In this document: positions 10,645-19,753 of the stretch, piece after piece
Layout of the letters: each line of letters begins with the position of its first letter
Position numbering within the stretch: the first letter of the stretch is position 1
NCBI RefSeq assembly: GCF_016892605.1
Contig: NZ_JAFEMV010000004.1
Coordinates: 248,001-312,000, forward strand
Source of the DNA: Desemzia sp. RIT 804
GTDB lineage: Bacteria; Bacillota; Bacilli; Lactobacillales; Carnobacteriaceae
Length of the DNA stretch: 64,000 nucleotides
Direction: 5' to 3'
Program-made: the position numbers and the translations under genes
Notes under the pieces: generated by a model
The model's database searches: none
Told to the model about the DNA's origin: nothing
What the model saw: the letters and a program-made list of their open reading frames with translations, nothing else

Positions 10645-11925
10645 ATGAAAAAAACTATCAAAACATCTTTAGCGCTTTTATTGACTATAACTGTTTTAGC
10701 TGCATGTGGCGGAGGTTCTGGCGAAAATGGGGGCAATGATTCTGGTACGGTAGTTGTTGAATTTTTCAGCCAAAAGCCGGAAATCACTACCCAACTACAA
10801 GATTTAGCTAACAGTTATTCTGATCAAAATCCAGATGTGCGTATAAACATCACAACAGTCGGAAGCGGAGAAGGTTCTGCAGCCCTGCAAGCGAAATTTT
10901 CTTCTGGAGACGAGCCTGCTTTAATGATGCTAGGTGGCTTGCCAGAAGTGGAACGTTACAGCGACACATTGTTGGACGTTACGGAACTTGAATTGAGCGA
11001 TACCGTCATTGAAGGAATGTTGGAAGGCGGAACGATCGAGGGCGTCCCATTAGGTGTTCCAATGAACATTGAAGGCTTCGGCTGGATGTACAATAAAGAA
11101 ATTTTCGATCAAGCTGGTGTCGATCCAGATGATATCCAAAGTTACGATGATTTTGTAACCGCTGTAGAAACACTGGACAGCCAAAAAGAAGAACTGGGAA
11201 TCGATGCTGTTTTCGCTTTTAGTGGCGCAGAAAACTACATTGCCAACCAATTTTCAGCCAACTTCACTTCTCCTGAATACAACAATAGTATTTTGGAAAG
11301 TTACAGTGCCACTGAATTGAATTGGGAATACGGCGACCAAATGCAAAAATACACGGACTTGTTCAATCAATACAATGTCCAACCGATCTTGACCATCGAC
11401 TATAGCCGTTCAGTAGAAGAATTGTTTATCAACGATGCTGTAGCCATGGTACATCAAGGAAACTGGATCGTTCCTACTTTGAATGATATCGACCCGGAAT
11501 TTGCAGCCAACAAAATGGGGATCCTACCTGTATTTGGTGAAAACGATACGACCGGTAAAATCATCGCGGGAGCTCCATGGTACATCGGGATCAATAAGAA
11601 TTTAGATGATACTGTTGTTGAAGAAGCCAAAGCTTTCCTAGATTGGATGTACACTTCTGAAGAAGGTCAAACCGCCATCGTAGAAGAATTCAACTTTGTA
11701 CCGGCTCAAGAAGGCTATGATGTTGAAACTATCAGCGACCCTGTTTCTCAGCAAATCTATCAAGCCTTATTAGATGGTGAAACTGGTGCGATGACACATA
11801 ACCAATATCCAGATGGTTGGTTCCAACAAATCTTGTTCCCAGAATACCAAAAATACTTGAATGGCGACATCAGCTGGGATGAATTTGAAGCCAATACTTC
11901 TAAAGGCTTTGCTGATATGCGTTGA
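10645..11925 (+). CDS. sugar ABC transporter substrate-binding lipoprotein
   Basis: This is a CUT1 extracellular binding protein with lipobox VLAAC (Cys at about residue 21) followed by a Gly-rich linker. The mature part has the usual family features (VVVEFFSQKPE at the start, a WMYN segment and DWMYTSEEGQ near the end). It is the first gene of the three-gene importer operon 10645-13706. A strong stem-loop sits between it and the permeases, which would raise binding-protein mRNA relative to permease mRNA. The operon converges with a GH31 alpha-glucosidase, so an alpha-glucoside ligand is plausible but unproven. Confidence 0.9.
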   Translation: MKKTIKTSLALLLTITVLAACGGGSGENGGNDSGTVVVEFFSQKPEITTQLQDLANSYSDQNPDVRINITTVGSGEGSAALQAKFSSGDEPALMMLGGLPEVERYSDTLLDVTELELSDTVIEGMLEGGTIEGVPLGVPMNIEGFGWMYNKEIFDQAGVDPDDIQSYDDFVTAVETLDSQKEELGIDAVFAFSGAENYIANQFSANFTSPEYNNSILESYSATELNWEYGDQMQKYTDLFNQYNVQPILTIDYSRSVEELFINDAVAMVHQGNWIVPTLNDIDPEFAANKMGILPVFGENDTTGKIIAGAPWYIGINKNLDDTVVEEAKAFLDWMYTSEEGQTAIVEEFNFVPAQEGYDVETISDPVSQQIYQALLDGETGAMTHNQYPDGWFQQILFPEYQKYLNGDISWDEFEANTSKGFADMR

Positions 11926-11940
11926 TTTTTTCTTATAAAG

Positions 11941-11984
11941 AATAAAGAGAAATAGATCAGCTGCATTTTCTATTTCTCTTTATT
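11941..11984 (+). terminator. intercistronic stem-loop after the binding-protein gene
   Basis: AATAAAGAGAAATAG pairs perfectly with CTATTTCTCTTTATT (11941-11955 with 11970-11984), followed by TTAT. It probably protects the 3' end of, or partly terminates, the binding-protein mRNA before the permease genes. Confidence 0.7.
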
Positions 11985-12021
11985 TTATACTTATCCTGAA
12001 AGTAAAAGGGGCGAAAACAGA

Positions 12022-12888
12022 ATGAAACGAAAAAATGAGAAGTACTTTTATTGGGCATTTTTATTTCCGTGTATATTAGCAGTATCTTTGGTTATCTTCA
12101 TCCCTCTACTTTATGGAATATACACTTCTTTCACAGATTCCGATGGCTACAACATGGCTTTCATCGGTTTAGAGAACTACAGCCGATTACTTAGCGATAA
12201 TCAATTTTTGCATAGTCTTTGGTTCACCATTCGATTTGCGATCGTATCCGTTATCGGAGTCAACGTTATCGGGCTTGGCATGGCCCTTTTAGTTACTCAA
12301 AGAACAGGAAAATTAAGCAATATTTTCCGTACTATTTTCTTCATGCCAAATTTAGTAGGAGGGATCATCCTAGGTTTTATTTGGCAATTCATTTTGGTCA
12401 AAGCCTTTACAGGAATCGCTCAGATAACAGGGATCAGCTTTTTCAGCGGCTGGCTGGCAGATACAACGACCGGTTTTTGGGGTCTGGTGATCGTCTTCTT
12501 GTGGCAAATGAGCGGATATATCATGATTATCTATATTTCCTTTTTAAACAGTATCCCGGCAGACATCAATGAAGCTGCTGCTATTGACGGCGCAAGCTCT
12601 TGGCAAACATTTTGGCGGATCAAGCTGCCTATGCTGGCTCCAGCTTTTACCATCAGTTTATTTTTAACTTTAGCAAATGCGTTCAAAGTCTACGACCAGA
12701 ACTTAGCGTTAACAAATGGAGCTCCTTTTGGCTCTACCGAAATGGTGGCTATGAATATTTACAATACGGCTTTTTTCCAATACCAACAAGGCTACGCCCA
12801 AGCTAAAGGGATCGTTTATCTCTTATTAGTTGCCGCTATTTCATTAACGCAAGTCTATTACACACGAAAGAGAGAAATTGACCTATGA
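12022..12888 (+). CDS. sugar ABC transporter permease (MalF type, CUT1)
   Basis: This is a 288 aa integral membrane subunit with about six membrane segments. The EAA loop is visible around INEAAAIDGASSWQTFWRIKLPML in the second half. AAAAGGGGCGAAAACAG precedes the ATG. Its last codon overlaps the next permease start by four bases (ATGA), so the two permeases are translationally coupled and made in equal amounts. It works with the binding protein at 10645 and an ATPase encoded elsewhere. Confidence 0.9.
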   Translation: MKRKNEKYFYWAFLFPCILAVSLVIFIPLLYGIYTSFTDSDGYNMAFIGLENYSRLLSDNQFLHSLWFTIRFAIVSVIGVNVIGLGMALLVTQRTGKLSNIFRTIFFMPNLVGGIILGFIWQFILVKAFTGIAQITGISFFSGWLADTTTGFWGLVIVFLWQMSGYIMIIYISFLNSIPADINEAAAIDGASSWQTFWRIKLPMLAPAFTISLFLTLANAFKVYDQNLALTNGAPFGSTEMVAMNIYNTAFFQYQQGYAQAKGIVYLLLVAAISLTQVYYTRKREIDL

Positions 12889-13706
12889 AAACAGAAAAAA
12901 TGCATAAATGGCTGGTCATTTTATTAGGTTTGGTTGTTTCTCTAGCATGGCTTTACCCTTTCGTGTTGATTTTCATCAACTCATTTAAGACCAGGAGAGA
13001 AATTTTTACCAATACGCTATTTTGGCCGGAAGAACTGACCTTTGAAAATTACCCCAGAGCTTATGACGACCTGGATTACACACGAAGCTTTATGAACTCA
13101 TTGATGATCACCGTAGCCAGTATTATTGTGATCGTATTGTTCTCATCAATGGCTGCTTATGCATTATCCCGCTATCCTGGGAAAATGAGTTCAGTGATTT
13201 ACTTTATTTGTGCGATCACGATGCTGATCCCTTTCCAGTCCTTAATGATTCCTTTGGTGAGCTTATTCGGTCGCTTTGATATGCTGAACCGCGTAGGTTT
13301 GACATTCATGAACTTAGGTTTCGGCTCCAGCATGTCGATCTTTTTGTACTTTGGAGCTTTAAGGTCTGTGCCCAAGTCTCTAGATGAAGCAGCAATTTTA
13401 GACGGAGCCAATCCTTTCCAAATTTTCTGGCGCGTGGTCTTTCCTTTACTGAAACCAACAACAGTGACCGTTATTATTTTGAACTCGATCCGTATTTGGA
13501 ATGACTATTTGCTCCCTTCACTCGTCATCAATAAAGACGGCATGTACACCATTCCTTTGCAAATGTACTACTTCTTCGGTCAGTACACGACTCAATGGGA
13601 ACTAGCCTTAGCTGGCTTAGTACTAGCCATCATTCCGATCATCTTGCTGTACATGTTCCTGCAAAAACACATTATCCAAGGAATAACAGAAGGTGCTACG
13701 AAATAA
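12885..13706 (+). CDS. carbohydrate ABC transporter permease (MalG type, CUT1)
   Basis: This is the second permease of the 10.6-13.7 kb importer, 273 aa with about six membrane segments. The EAA loop lies around LDEAAILDGANPFQIFWRVVFPLL. It overlaps the MalF-type gene by four bases and is followed by a clear terminator at 13743-13786. The neighbouring convergent gene is the GH31 alpha-glucosidase. No ATP-binding subunit is encoded nearby. Confidence 0.9.
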   Translation: MKTEKMHKWLVILLGLVVSLAWLYPFVLIFINSFKTRREIFTNTLFWPEELTFENYPRAYDDLDYTRSFMNSLMITVASIIVIVLFSSMAAYALSRYPGKMSSVIYFICAITMLIPFQSLMIPLVSLFGRFDMLNRVGLTFMNLGFGSSMSIFLYFGALRSVPKSLDEAAILDGANPFQIFWRVVFPLLKPTTVTVIILNSIRIWNDYLLPSLVINKDGMYTIPLQMYYFFGQYTTQWELALAGLVLAIIPIILLYMFLQKHIIQGITEGATK

Positions 13707-13742
13707 AAATCTATTAGTTTAAAGGCATTTATCAAAAGCGAA

Positions 13743-13786
13743 AAGGCTCTGAGAACATTGTGTTCTCAGTGTCTTTTTGTTTTTTA
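13743..13786 (+). terminator. terminator of the second ABC transporter operon
   Basis: CTGAGAACA pairs with TGTTCTCAG (13750-13770), followed by TGTCTTTTTGTTTTTT. Confidence 0.85.
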
Positions 13787-13824
13787 ATAGATGATTTTGA
13801 GTAATGAGTGTGTCGAAAGTCAAT

Positions 13825-13970
13825 TTGCGTGCCCTTTAGTTAAACTTTAAGCCCTAAAAGGAACGCAACTTGGATTTACGTTCCTTTTTTGGGACAATCT
13901 CCCCTTAAAGGGAACGCAACTTAATTTTGCGTTCCTTTTATTCAAATATTGAATGAAATAGGTAACGCAA
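13825..13970. repeat. family B hairpin array, copy B3
   Basis: Six alternating half-sites start at 13825 (TTGCGTGCCC), 13860 (GGAACGCAA), 13876 (TTACGTTCC), 13911 (GGAACGCAA), 13927 (TTGCGTTCC) and 13961 (GGTAACGCAA). The steps are 35, 16, 35, 16 and 34, identical to B2. The pair 13911/13927 is a perfect hairpin. It lies between the convergent permease and GH31 genes, beside family A copy A2, the same pairing seen behind metG. Confidence 0.85.
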
Positions 13971-14021
13971 AAAAGCGAGGAACTGATATTTACCATTTCC
14001 TCGCTTTGGTCCGGTTGCTGC

Positions 14022-14145
14022 TTTTTAAACGAGTTGCGAAAAGCTGGTCACGCGCCTATAAGCTAATTCCAACTGTCAGGTAAAGAGCACCTGCCTGTTG
14101 GAATTTTCTTATAGTCGGTGACCAAAACGCTTTTCTCCACTCTCT
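14022..14145 (-). repeat. family A 3'-UTR repeat, copy A2 (after GH31)
   Basis: This full-length copy has outer stem GAAAAGC/GCTTTTC, middle stem GGTCAC/GTGACC (14046-14051 with 14118-14123), then TATAAG/CTTATA and the conserved inner hairpin AATTCCAAC/GTTGGAATT. The middle stem differs from A1 (AGCCTAT/ATAGGCT), but both arms changed together. The AGAGAGTGG head begins six bases after the GH31 stop codon. Confidence 0.85.
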
Positions 14146-14151
14146 GGTTAT

Positions 14152-16563
14152 TTAGTATGCCCATAGTATCTCGCTGATGATTTCTAGGACTTCTTGTTCT
14201 AGGTTGAGTGTTTGGAGGGAGCCTATGACTTTGGCGTGGTTGTCGCTTTTCTTGATAAGCTCATAGAGTTTGTCTTTTTTGTCGAAGGACATTTGCGCTT
14301 CGTCAATGAAGTCAAAGACTTCTTTTTGATAGTCGGGTACTTTGATGGCTGCTTTTGGTATTTCAACACGAATCTCTGTCCCCACCTCTATTTCAGGAAT
14401 ATCTATCACAAAACCTTTTTCCTTTAGAACACACGTCATTACCTTTTCTTCTTCGCCGCGGTACACGGTGACGAAAGGATTAGACTCAAATCCCATGAAA
14501 TGGATGTGATAGCTTCTTTTTTTAGGAAGTACTTTCGTATCGCCTTCTGGTTTTTTAATAATGAAGGAGGCGCTCTCTTTCTCTTCGTTCCATTTTAATT
14601 CCAATTCCGTAGTAACTAAGTCTTGATGGTTCTCGTCATGGGAAACTCCATCGTCTTCATGAAGGGTAAATTTGCCGTTATCACCAGCAAACACACGGAT
14701 TTCCATATGTGTCGGATTATCGACTGCATTTTCGATGTCTCTGGATAGCGGAATGATCCCACCGGCCTTTGCCAATACGGGAATCCCTGAAAGATCGCGA
14801 TACATATTTATTTTACGGTTGCCGTCATATACTTTCCCAGTAAAGAAATCGAACCACAATCCTTCAGGAAGCCACACAGAAACATGTCCTTTATGGGTCA
14901 CTGCGTCTAATTTTGTCGTAATCGGAGCTACGATCAATTCACTGCCAAAATAATATTGGTTCGGAGCGTTATAGGCATTTTCTTCTTCTGAATCATGGTA
15001 GTACATCGGTTGGACCAAAGGCAGTCCTTCCAAATGATTGCGGTAGTTCATGGTATACAAGTAAGGTACTAGCTGATGCCGCAAGCGTAAATACGCTTCT
15101 AAAATTTCTTCCGCTTTTCTATTGTAACGCCATGGCTCTTTGCCATGAAATTCACTGTCTCCATCGTGAAGCCGCATGATCGGGGAGAACACACCAAATT
15201 GTACCCAACGGACATGCATCTCATCATTTTTATATCCTCCAGTGTGTCCTCCGATATCATGGCTCCACCAACCATAACCTACATTAGAAGCATTTGCGGT
15301 AAAGTACGGTTGGTACTGCAGTGTTTCCCACGTCATTCGAGTGTCCCCAGAAAAACCAATTGGGTAACGGTGGCTGCCGATACCTGCATAACGGGAGAAA
15401 ATAAGGGGGCGTCTGCCATTGCGTTTGCTATCTAGAAAATGGTAATGGTTCAGCATCCACAAAGGATCCAAGCCTTCTATTTTGGAAATGTCTCCTGATT
15501 GCCAATCTACCCACCAAAAATCGACGCCGATGTCTTCATGAGGATGGTGCAGATAAGTAAAATAGGCTTCTAAAAAATCTTCATTGGTGACATCGAATTT
15601 GATATCTTCTTCTTTTTCGATATCTATATCCAAAGCTTTGCCCATCTCTTCGTACACATCTTCATGAGGTTTCACTCCATTGGCAGGATGCACGTTTAAA
15701 GTAGTATGAAGCCCTTGCTCATGGAGCCATGCCAAGAATGCTTCTGGGTCAGGGAACAGTTCTTTATTCCAAGTGTAACCCGTCCAACCGCTGCCATATT
15801 TAGGATCAATGTCTGTCAGATGCCAATCCATATCTATAACAGCAACGGAAAATGGAATATCCTTTTCTTTGAACTGATTCATCAAAGTTTTATACTCTTC
15901 ATCAGAATAAGGGTAATACCGACTCCACCAATTTCCTAAGGTATAACGCGGCAGTAAAGGTGTTTTACCGCATAAATGATAAAAATCCTTTAAACAAGTC
16001 AAATAATCTCGCCCATGGCCTAAGAAATAAAAGTCTATCACATCGTCTTCTCGCTGCTCTACCCAGCCATCTTCGCGGATAACAGCGGTATAGCTGTCTT
16101 CGATAATAGAAAAACCTTTGGTGGACATCAATCCGCGTTCAAGCGGGACCGCGCCATCTGTTTCATCTAATGTCCGAGCCGTTCCTCTCAAATCATCCGT
16201 TTCTTCTCCATAATTCCAATTGCTGTGATAAAGAGTGTACGCACCGTTGACTTCGATGTGCAAATCATTGGGTTTTAGTCCTTCTTCTTCTTCGGCTTCT
16301 TTATAATAAAACAATTGCACATGTTTCGTACTGATGTGCAGTTCTTTTTCAGTTTCGACTACTTCAAATTCCGGTACTTCAAAATCGCGATTTAAAACGG
16401 TTTGCGTAGCTCGGTCTTCAAATCGATTATTGGGATTATATTCGATTCGAATCATTTGTTCTGTCAACACCGTAAAACGTGCGTGACCTCTTTCTACAAT
16501 AGCATCGGGGTGTGCAGCAGGAGTTGCTTCTATTTGGTAGCGTTCATTATTGCGAATTCCCAT
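14152..16563 (-). CDS. GH31 family alpha-glucosidase
   Basis: This is a retaining alpha-glycosidase of family GH31, 803 aa, without a signal peptide and so cytoplasmic. An N-terminal beta-sandwich (about residues 1-190) precedes the barrel. The nucleophile is probably the Asp in FWWVDWQSGD, a variant of the usual WxDMNE. The acid/base Asp is in FSGDTRMTW, and SHDIGGHTGG is also typical. The last 60 residues form an additional helical-looking tail. It likely hydrolyses imported alpha-glucosides from the facing ABC transporter. Exact linkage is not predictable. It is 33 bases downstream of the LLM oxidoreductase gene and may be co-transcribed with it. Confidence 0.9.
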   Translation of the reverse strand: MGIRNNERYQIEATPAAHPDAIVERGHARFTVLTEQMIRIEYNPNNRFEDRATQTVLNRDFEVPEFEVVETEKELHISTKHVQLFYYKEAEEEEGLKPNDLHIEVNGAYTLYHSNWNYGEETDDLRGTARTLDETDGAVPLERGLMSTKGFSIIEDSYTAVIREDGWVEQREDDVIDFYFLGHGRDYLTCLKDFYHLCGKTPLLPRYTLGNWWSRYYPYSDEEYKTLMNQFKEKDIPFSVAVIDMDWHLTDIDPKYGSGWTGYTWNKELFPDPEAFLAWLHEQGLHTTLNVHPANGVKPHEDVYEEMGKALDIDIEKEEDIKFDVTNEDFLEAYFTYLHHPHEDIGVDFWWVDWQSGDISKIEGLDPLWMLNHYHFLDSKRNGRRPLIFSRYAGIGSHRYPIGFSGDTRMTWETLQYQPYFTANASNVGYGWWSHDIGGHTGGYKNDEMHVRWVQFGVFSPIMRLHDGDSEFHGKEPWRYNRKAEEILEAYLRLRHQLVPYLYTMNYRNHLEGLPLVQPMYYHDSEEENAYNAPNQYYFGSELIVAPITTKLDAVTHKGHVSVWLPEGLWFDFFTGKVYDGNRKINMYRDLSGIPVLAKAGGIIPLSRDIENAVDNPTHMEIRVFAGDNGKFTLHEDDGVSHDENHQDLVTTELELKWNEEKESASFIIKKPEGDTKVLPKKRSYHIHFMGFESNPFVTVYRGEEEKVMTCVLKEKGFVIDIPEIEVGTEIRVEIPKAAIKVPDYQKEVFDFIDEAQMSFDKKDKLYELIKKSDNHAKVIGSLQTLNLEQEVLEIISEILWAY

Positions 16564-16596
16564 GTTATCATCCTTTCCAAAAGTAAAGGTTTCTCA

Positions 16597-17589
16597 TCAA
16601 AGTAATTCTTTAGCCAATAAGCGGTACGTATTTAATCGTTGTTCTTGCGAGTGTGGGATGCTGCAGATCATCGCTTCATCAAAGCCATAATGTTCTTGTT
16701 GTTGCATCAAGTTTACAGCTACTTCTTTCGCTGAACCAACAATGTGCTGACTGCGACTATCTAAAATGTTCATCCGATCTACTTCTGTCAACGGGTAGTT
16801 TTGAGCTTCTTCAGGCGTCAAGATCGGCCCCATTTTTCCTTGAGACATCCACAAACGAACCAAATCTTGCGGCAACGCTTCGTACTCGGCTTCTTCTGTC
16901 GTTTCTGCAGCTGTGACCATGTAAGCTACGTTGATCTCTGATTTTTCCATAAACGCGCTCGGTTCAAAGTTACGTCGGTATTCATCCAACACATCTTTTT
17001 CCATAGTTCCTGTAAAGAATTGCGCATAAGAATAACCGATTCCTCTGCGACCTGCTTGCACTGCGCTATTTCCACTAGAACCAAGCAACCAAGCCTCTGG
17101 CAAAACGATACCACTAGGTGTAGCGATGGTTTTATTGTATAGATCATCTTTAGGTCTTTCGTCATTCATTAATTGCAAAGCAACATCCAATTTTTCATAC
17201 ATATTGTCTACATTTGGCCGGTTTCCTTGAGCTAAAGCGAACATCGAAGCATGATCCCCACCTGGAGCACGTCCGACTCCGAAATCAATTCTGCCTGGAG
17301 AAAAAGCACTCAATGTTTTGAAAACTTCCGCCATTTTTAATGGCGAATAGTGCATCATCATCGTACCACCTGTTCCCAAGCGAATATTTTTGGTTTTAGC
17401 AGCTAAATGAGCAATCGTAATTTCAGGAGCAGAACTCGCGTAGTTTTCGGTTCCATGATGTTCTGCCATCCACATCCGGGTGTACCCTAATTCGTCCGCT
17501 AATATTGCTAGCTCCTCTGCTTTCAGTAGTGCTTCGGCAGCTTTGTTCCCTTGAGTTACTGGAGCTTGATCTAAGACACTTAATTTCAT
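16597..17589 (-). CDS. LLM-class flavin-dependent oxidoreductase (MsnO8-like)
   Basis: This is a luciferase-like monooxygenase-fold protein that binds FMN or F420-type flavins. It opens with MKLSVLDQAPVTQG, the typical start of the MsnO8/YhbW-like group, and contains MWMAEHHGTENYASSAPE and GGTMMMHYSPLKMAE segments. The longer frame extends to 17676, but AAGGAAGGGG directly before the ATG at 17589 and family alignment favour the shorter 330 aa protein. It is upstream of the GH31 gene with a 33-base gap. The substrate is unknown. Confidence 0.9.
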   Translation of the reverse strand: MKLSVLDQAPVTQGNKAAEALLKAEELAILADELGYTRMWMAEHHGTENYASSAPEITIAHLAAKTKNIRLGTGGTMMMHYSPLKMAEVFKTLSAFSPGRIDFGVGRAPGGDHASMFALAQGNRPNVDNMYEKLDVALQLMNDERPKDDLYNKTIATPSGIVLPEAWLLGSSGNSAVQAGRRGIGYSYAQFFTGTMEKDVLDEYRRNFEPSAFMEKSEINVAYMVTAAETTEEAEYEALPQDLVRLWMSQGKMGPILTPEEAQNYPLTEVDRMNILDSRSQHIVGSAKEVAVNLMQQQEHYGFDEAMICSIPHSQEQRLNTYRLLAKELL

Positions 17590-17720
17590 GAAAATCCCCT
17601 TCCTTACTAAAACATAGTCTTTCACCCATCTTAGCATTAACTCGCCCAAAATTCCTTTCAAAATTCTTTTGAACAAATAAATACCTTGAAAGTAGTTGCC
17701 TTATCTGCCTTATCTTTCGT

Positions 17721-17749
17721 AAGACAAACCTTGCCAAATACTTTATAAT
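17721..17749 (+). promoter_or_regulatory. putative promoter of the MBL-fold hydrolase
   Basis: A perfect TATAAT (17744-17749) has AAGACA 17 bases upstream as a weak -35. The AGGAGG ribosome site follows at 17766. Confidence 0.45.
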
Positions 17750-17778
17750 AGACTCAAATGGAATTAGGAGGCAAAGGA

Positions 17779-18426
17779 ATGGAATTATATGCAGCAACCG
17801 TTGGCCAAATTCAAGAAAATTGTTATTTTCTAGTTGGCGACAACAATCGAGATACCCTGATCTTTGATCCCGGTGCAGAAGCAGATACATTAAAAAACAT
17901 TGTTGAAGAAAATGATTTGAATCCTATCGCAATCGTATTGACGCACGCTCATTATGATCATATCGGTGCTTTAAATGAGATCAGAGACACCTATGATATC
18001 CCGGTTTACCAACACATCATTGAGAAAGAATGGTTAGTAGATCCGGCACAAAATGGTTCAGGCCGTCATCCGGAATTGGAAGACGTGATCTCTACCAAAC
18101 CAGCTGATGTTTATTTGGAAGAAATGGGCGACTACTCTATTGGCGAATTCACCTTTGAAATGCAGCACGTACCAGGACACTCACCTGGAAGCACTGTTTT
18201 CATTTTCAAAGATAATGGATTTGCTATTGTCGGAGACGTTATTTTCAAAGGCAGCGTAGGCCGGACTGATTTTCCATATGGCAGTCATGAGACCTTGATC
18301 AAAGGCATTCATAAATACATCACACCGCTGCCAGGCGACACTGTTTTGTTCCCTGGACATGGTGACGCAACAACTGTGCAAGAAGAAATCGACGCCAACC
18401 CGTTTCTAAATGGTGCATCACGATAA
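17779..18426 (+). CDS. MBL-fold metallo-hydrolase (glyoxalase II-like)
   Basis: This is a metallo-beta-lactamase-fold hydrolase related to the YcbL/GloB group of thioester hydrolases. The dinuclear metal motif is THAHYDHIG, with further ligands in HVPGHSPG, GDVIFKGSVGRTDFP and FPGHGD. An upstream in-frame ATG at 17758 exists, but AGGAGG at 17766-17771 sets the start at 17779, giving 215 aa. It is a single-gene unit with its own promoter and a bidirectional terminator. The natural substrate is unknown. Confidence 0.92.
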   Translation: MELYAATVGQIQENCYFLVGDNNRDTLIFDPGAEADTLKNIVEENDLNPIAIVLTHAHYDHIGALNEIRDTYDIPVYQHIIEKEWLVDPAQNGSGRHPELEDVISTKPADVYLEEMGDYSIGEFTFEMQHVPGHSPGSTVFIFKDNGFAIVGDVIFKGSVGRTDFPYGSHETLIKGIHKYITPLPGDTVLFPGHGDATTVQEEIDANPFLNGASR

Positions 18427-18428
18427 CT

Positions 18429-18474
18429 AAAAAGAGCACTTTATCTCCATTTTTGGAAGTAAAGTGCTCTTTTT
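18429..18474. terminator. bidirectional terminator
   Basis: AAAAAGAGCACTTTA pairs with TAAAGTGCTCTTTTT around a 16-base loop. It serves both the MBL hydrolase (plus) and the convergent ABC operon (minus). Confidence 0.88.
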
Positions 18475-18478
18475 GACT

Positions 18479-19720
18479 TTAGTTAAAATAAATCCAATCA
18501 ATGGATAACAAATTATCTTTAAATGACTCATTCATTTCAGGCGCATCAATGATTTTTCCGTCATACAATACTTTTCCTGTATTAAAGTCTGCAACTACAA
18601 TTGCAATGTCTTTTCCTGAATTTTCTTTTGAGGCACTGACGTAATAAATGATATTTTCATCAATATAAGTTGAAAAGGCTTCTCCTTCATAGTATGTCTG
18701 TGAAGTGAAATTCGTCATTACTTCGCTAGGCAGACTAACAAACTGTGTTTCTGCAACCTTGTTTGCTTCAATATCAAATCGACTGATCTCAAACCCGTTT
18801 TCTACGGCATTCGTGTAGTAGATAGAGGATTCATGAACCGTCATAGCTGGGTATAAAGGCAATCCTTTCAATTCACTTGGAATTATCAACTCTTTCAAAT
18901 TACCAGATGCTGTATCGTAGGCCGATAGCAGTATCTCATCAGTATCCACATCTTGCTCGTCTTTTAAGCTACTTTCATAGATCATGTAATGTTCTGCTTT
19001 TGAACTGCGTGGACCTGTATAAGTATTGAGTAAAATAGAAGAATAATCTACCCCCACTTCACCTGCTGCAGGCTGGATAATTTGGTCTTCTATCACTGTT
19101 TCAGTTGCCACATCTACTCGATAAGCGTGCAGCTCTGCATATTGCTGATCATTAAAGTAATTCACAGTAAAGATCATTACTTCTTCGCCGCTTTTTTGAA
19201 CATTTTCAATGTAAAGATCATCATATTTTTCATACTCAGGAATATCGATCATTATTTGAGTTTCTTCATTAGATTTTTTATCTAACAAAGCGATTTCCAT
19301 TTGCTCATAAGGCAGTTGATAATCTTCTATATAAGTGTCCACAAAAACAATAGCAGCTTCATCTTCATAATATAAATTGGCACTCATGCTTTTACTGCGA
19401 AGAAAACCTGGATATTCATGATACATTTTCTGTATTTCTGGGCTGTAGTTATAGATATAATCTAATTGTTCATTAAAAGAAAAGTCTTCTGAAGCTTTTG
19501 TGCCTTCTGTACTGATTTGTACGTAATCCCAGTACATATCTTCCTCATTATTTACATTTCCTGATAGCACTATGTTCTCGATGTAGCTTGTGTCTCCTGA
19601 ACGAGTTTCAATCATATATTCAGGTGACGTTGTGCTTGCTAAAGCTTTTTGCACATAAAAACCGCTGATAATAATTACGCTAAAAAGTACCAAAGTGATG
19701 ACTTTCCAATATTTCTTCAT
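18479..19720 (-). CDS. exported protein of unknown function in a YtrA-type operon
   Basis: This 413 aa protein has one N-terminal hydrophobic segment (VITLVLFSVIIISGFYV) and an ALA-ST stretch that could be a signal peptidase site, so most of it is outside the membrane. The body is acidic, rich in Tyr and Glu, and consists of repeating short beta-like segments, which suggests a beta-propeller-like fold; this is inference. I recognise no named family. It is the last gene of the GntR, ATPase, permease operon with a 33-base gap, so it probably works with that transporter, perhaps in envelope stress sensing. Confidence 0.8.
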   Translation of the reverse strand: MKKYWKVITLVLFSVIIISGFYVQKALASTTSPEYMIETRSGDTSYIENIVLSGNVNNEEDMYWDYVQISTEGTKASEDFSFNEQLDYIYNYSPEIQKMYHEYPGFLRSKSMSANLYYEDEAAIVFVDTYIEDYQLPYEQMEIALLDKKSNEETQIMIDIPEYEKYDDLYIENVQKSGEEVMIFTVNYFNDQQYAELHAYRVDVATETVIEDQIIQPAAGEVGVDYSSILLNTYTGPRSSKAEHYMIYESSLKDEQDVDTDEILLSAYDTASGNLKELIIPSELKGLPLYPAMTVHESSIYYTNAVENGFEISRFDIEANKVAETQFVSLPSEVMTNFTSQTYYEGEAFSTYIDENIIYYVSASKENSGKDIAIVVADFNTGKVLYDGKIIDAPEMNESFKDNLLSIDWIYFN

Positions 19721-19753
19721 TATTTTTCTCCTCTCTTTCCCTAAGCAGACCCG

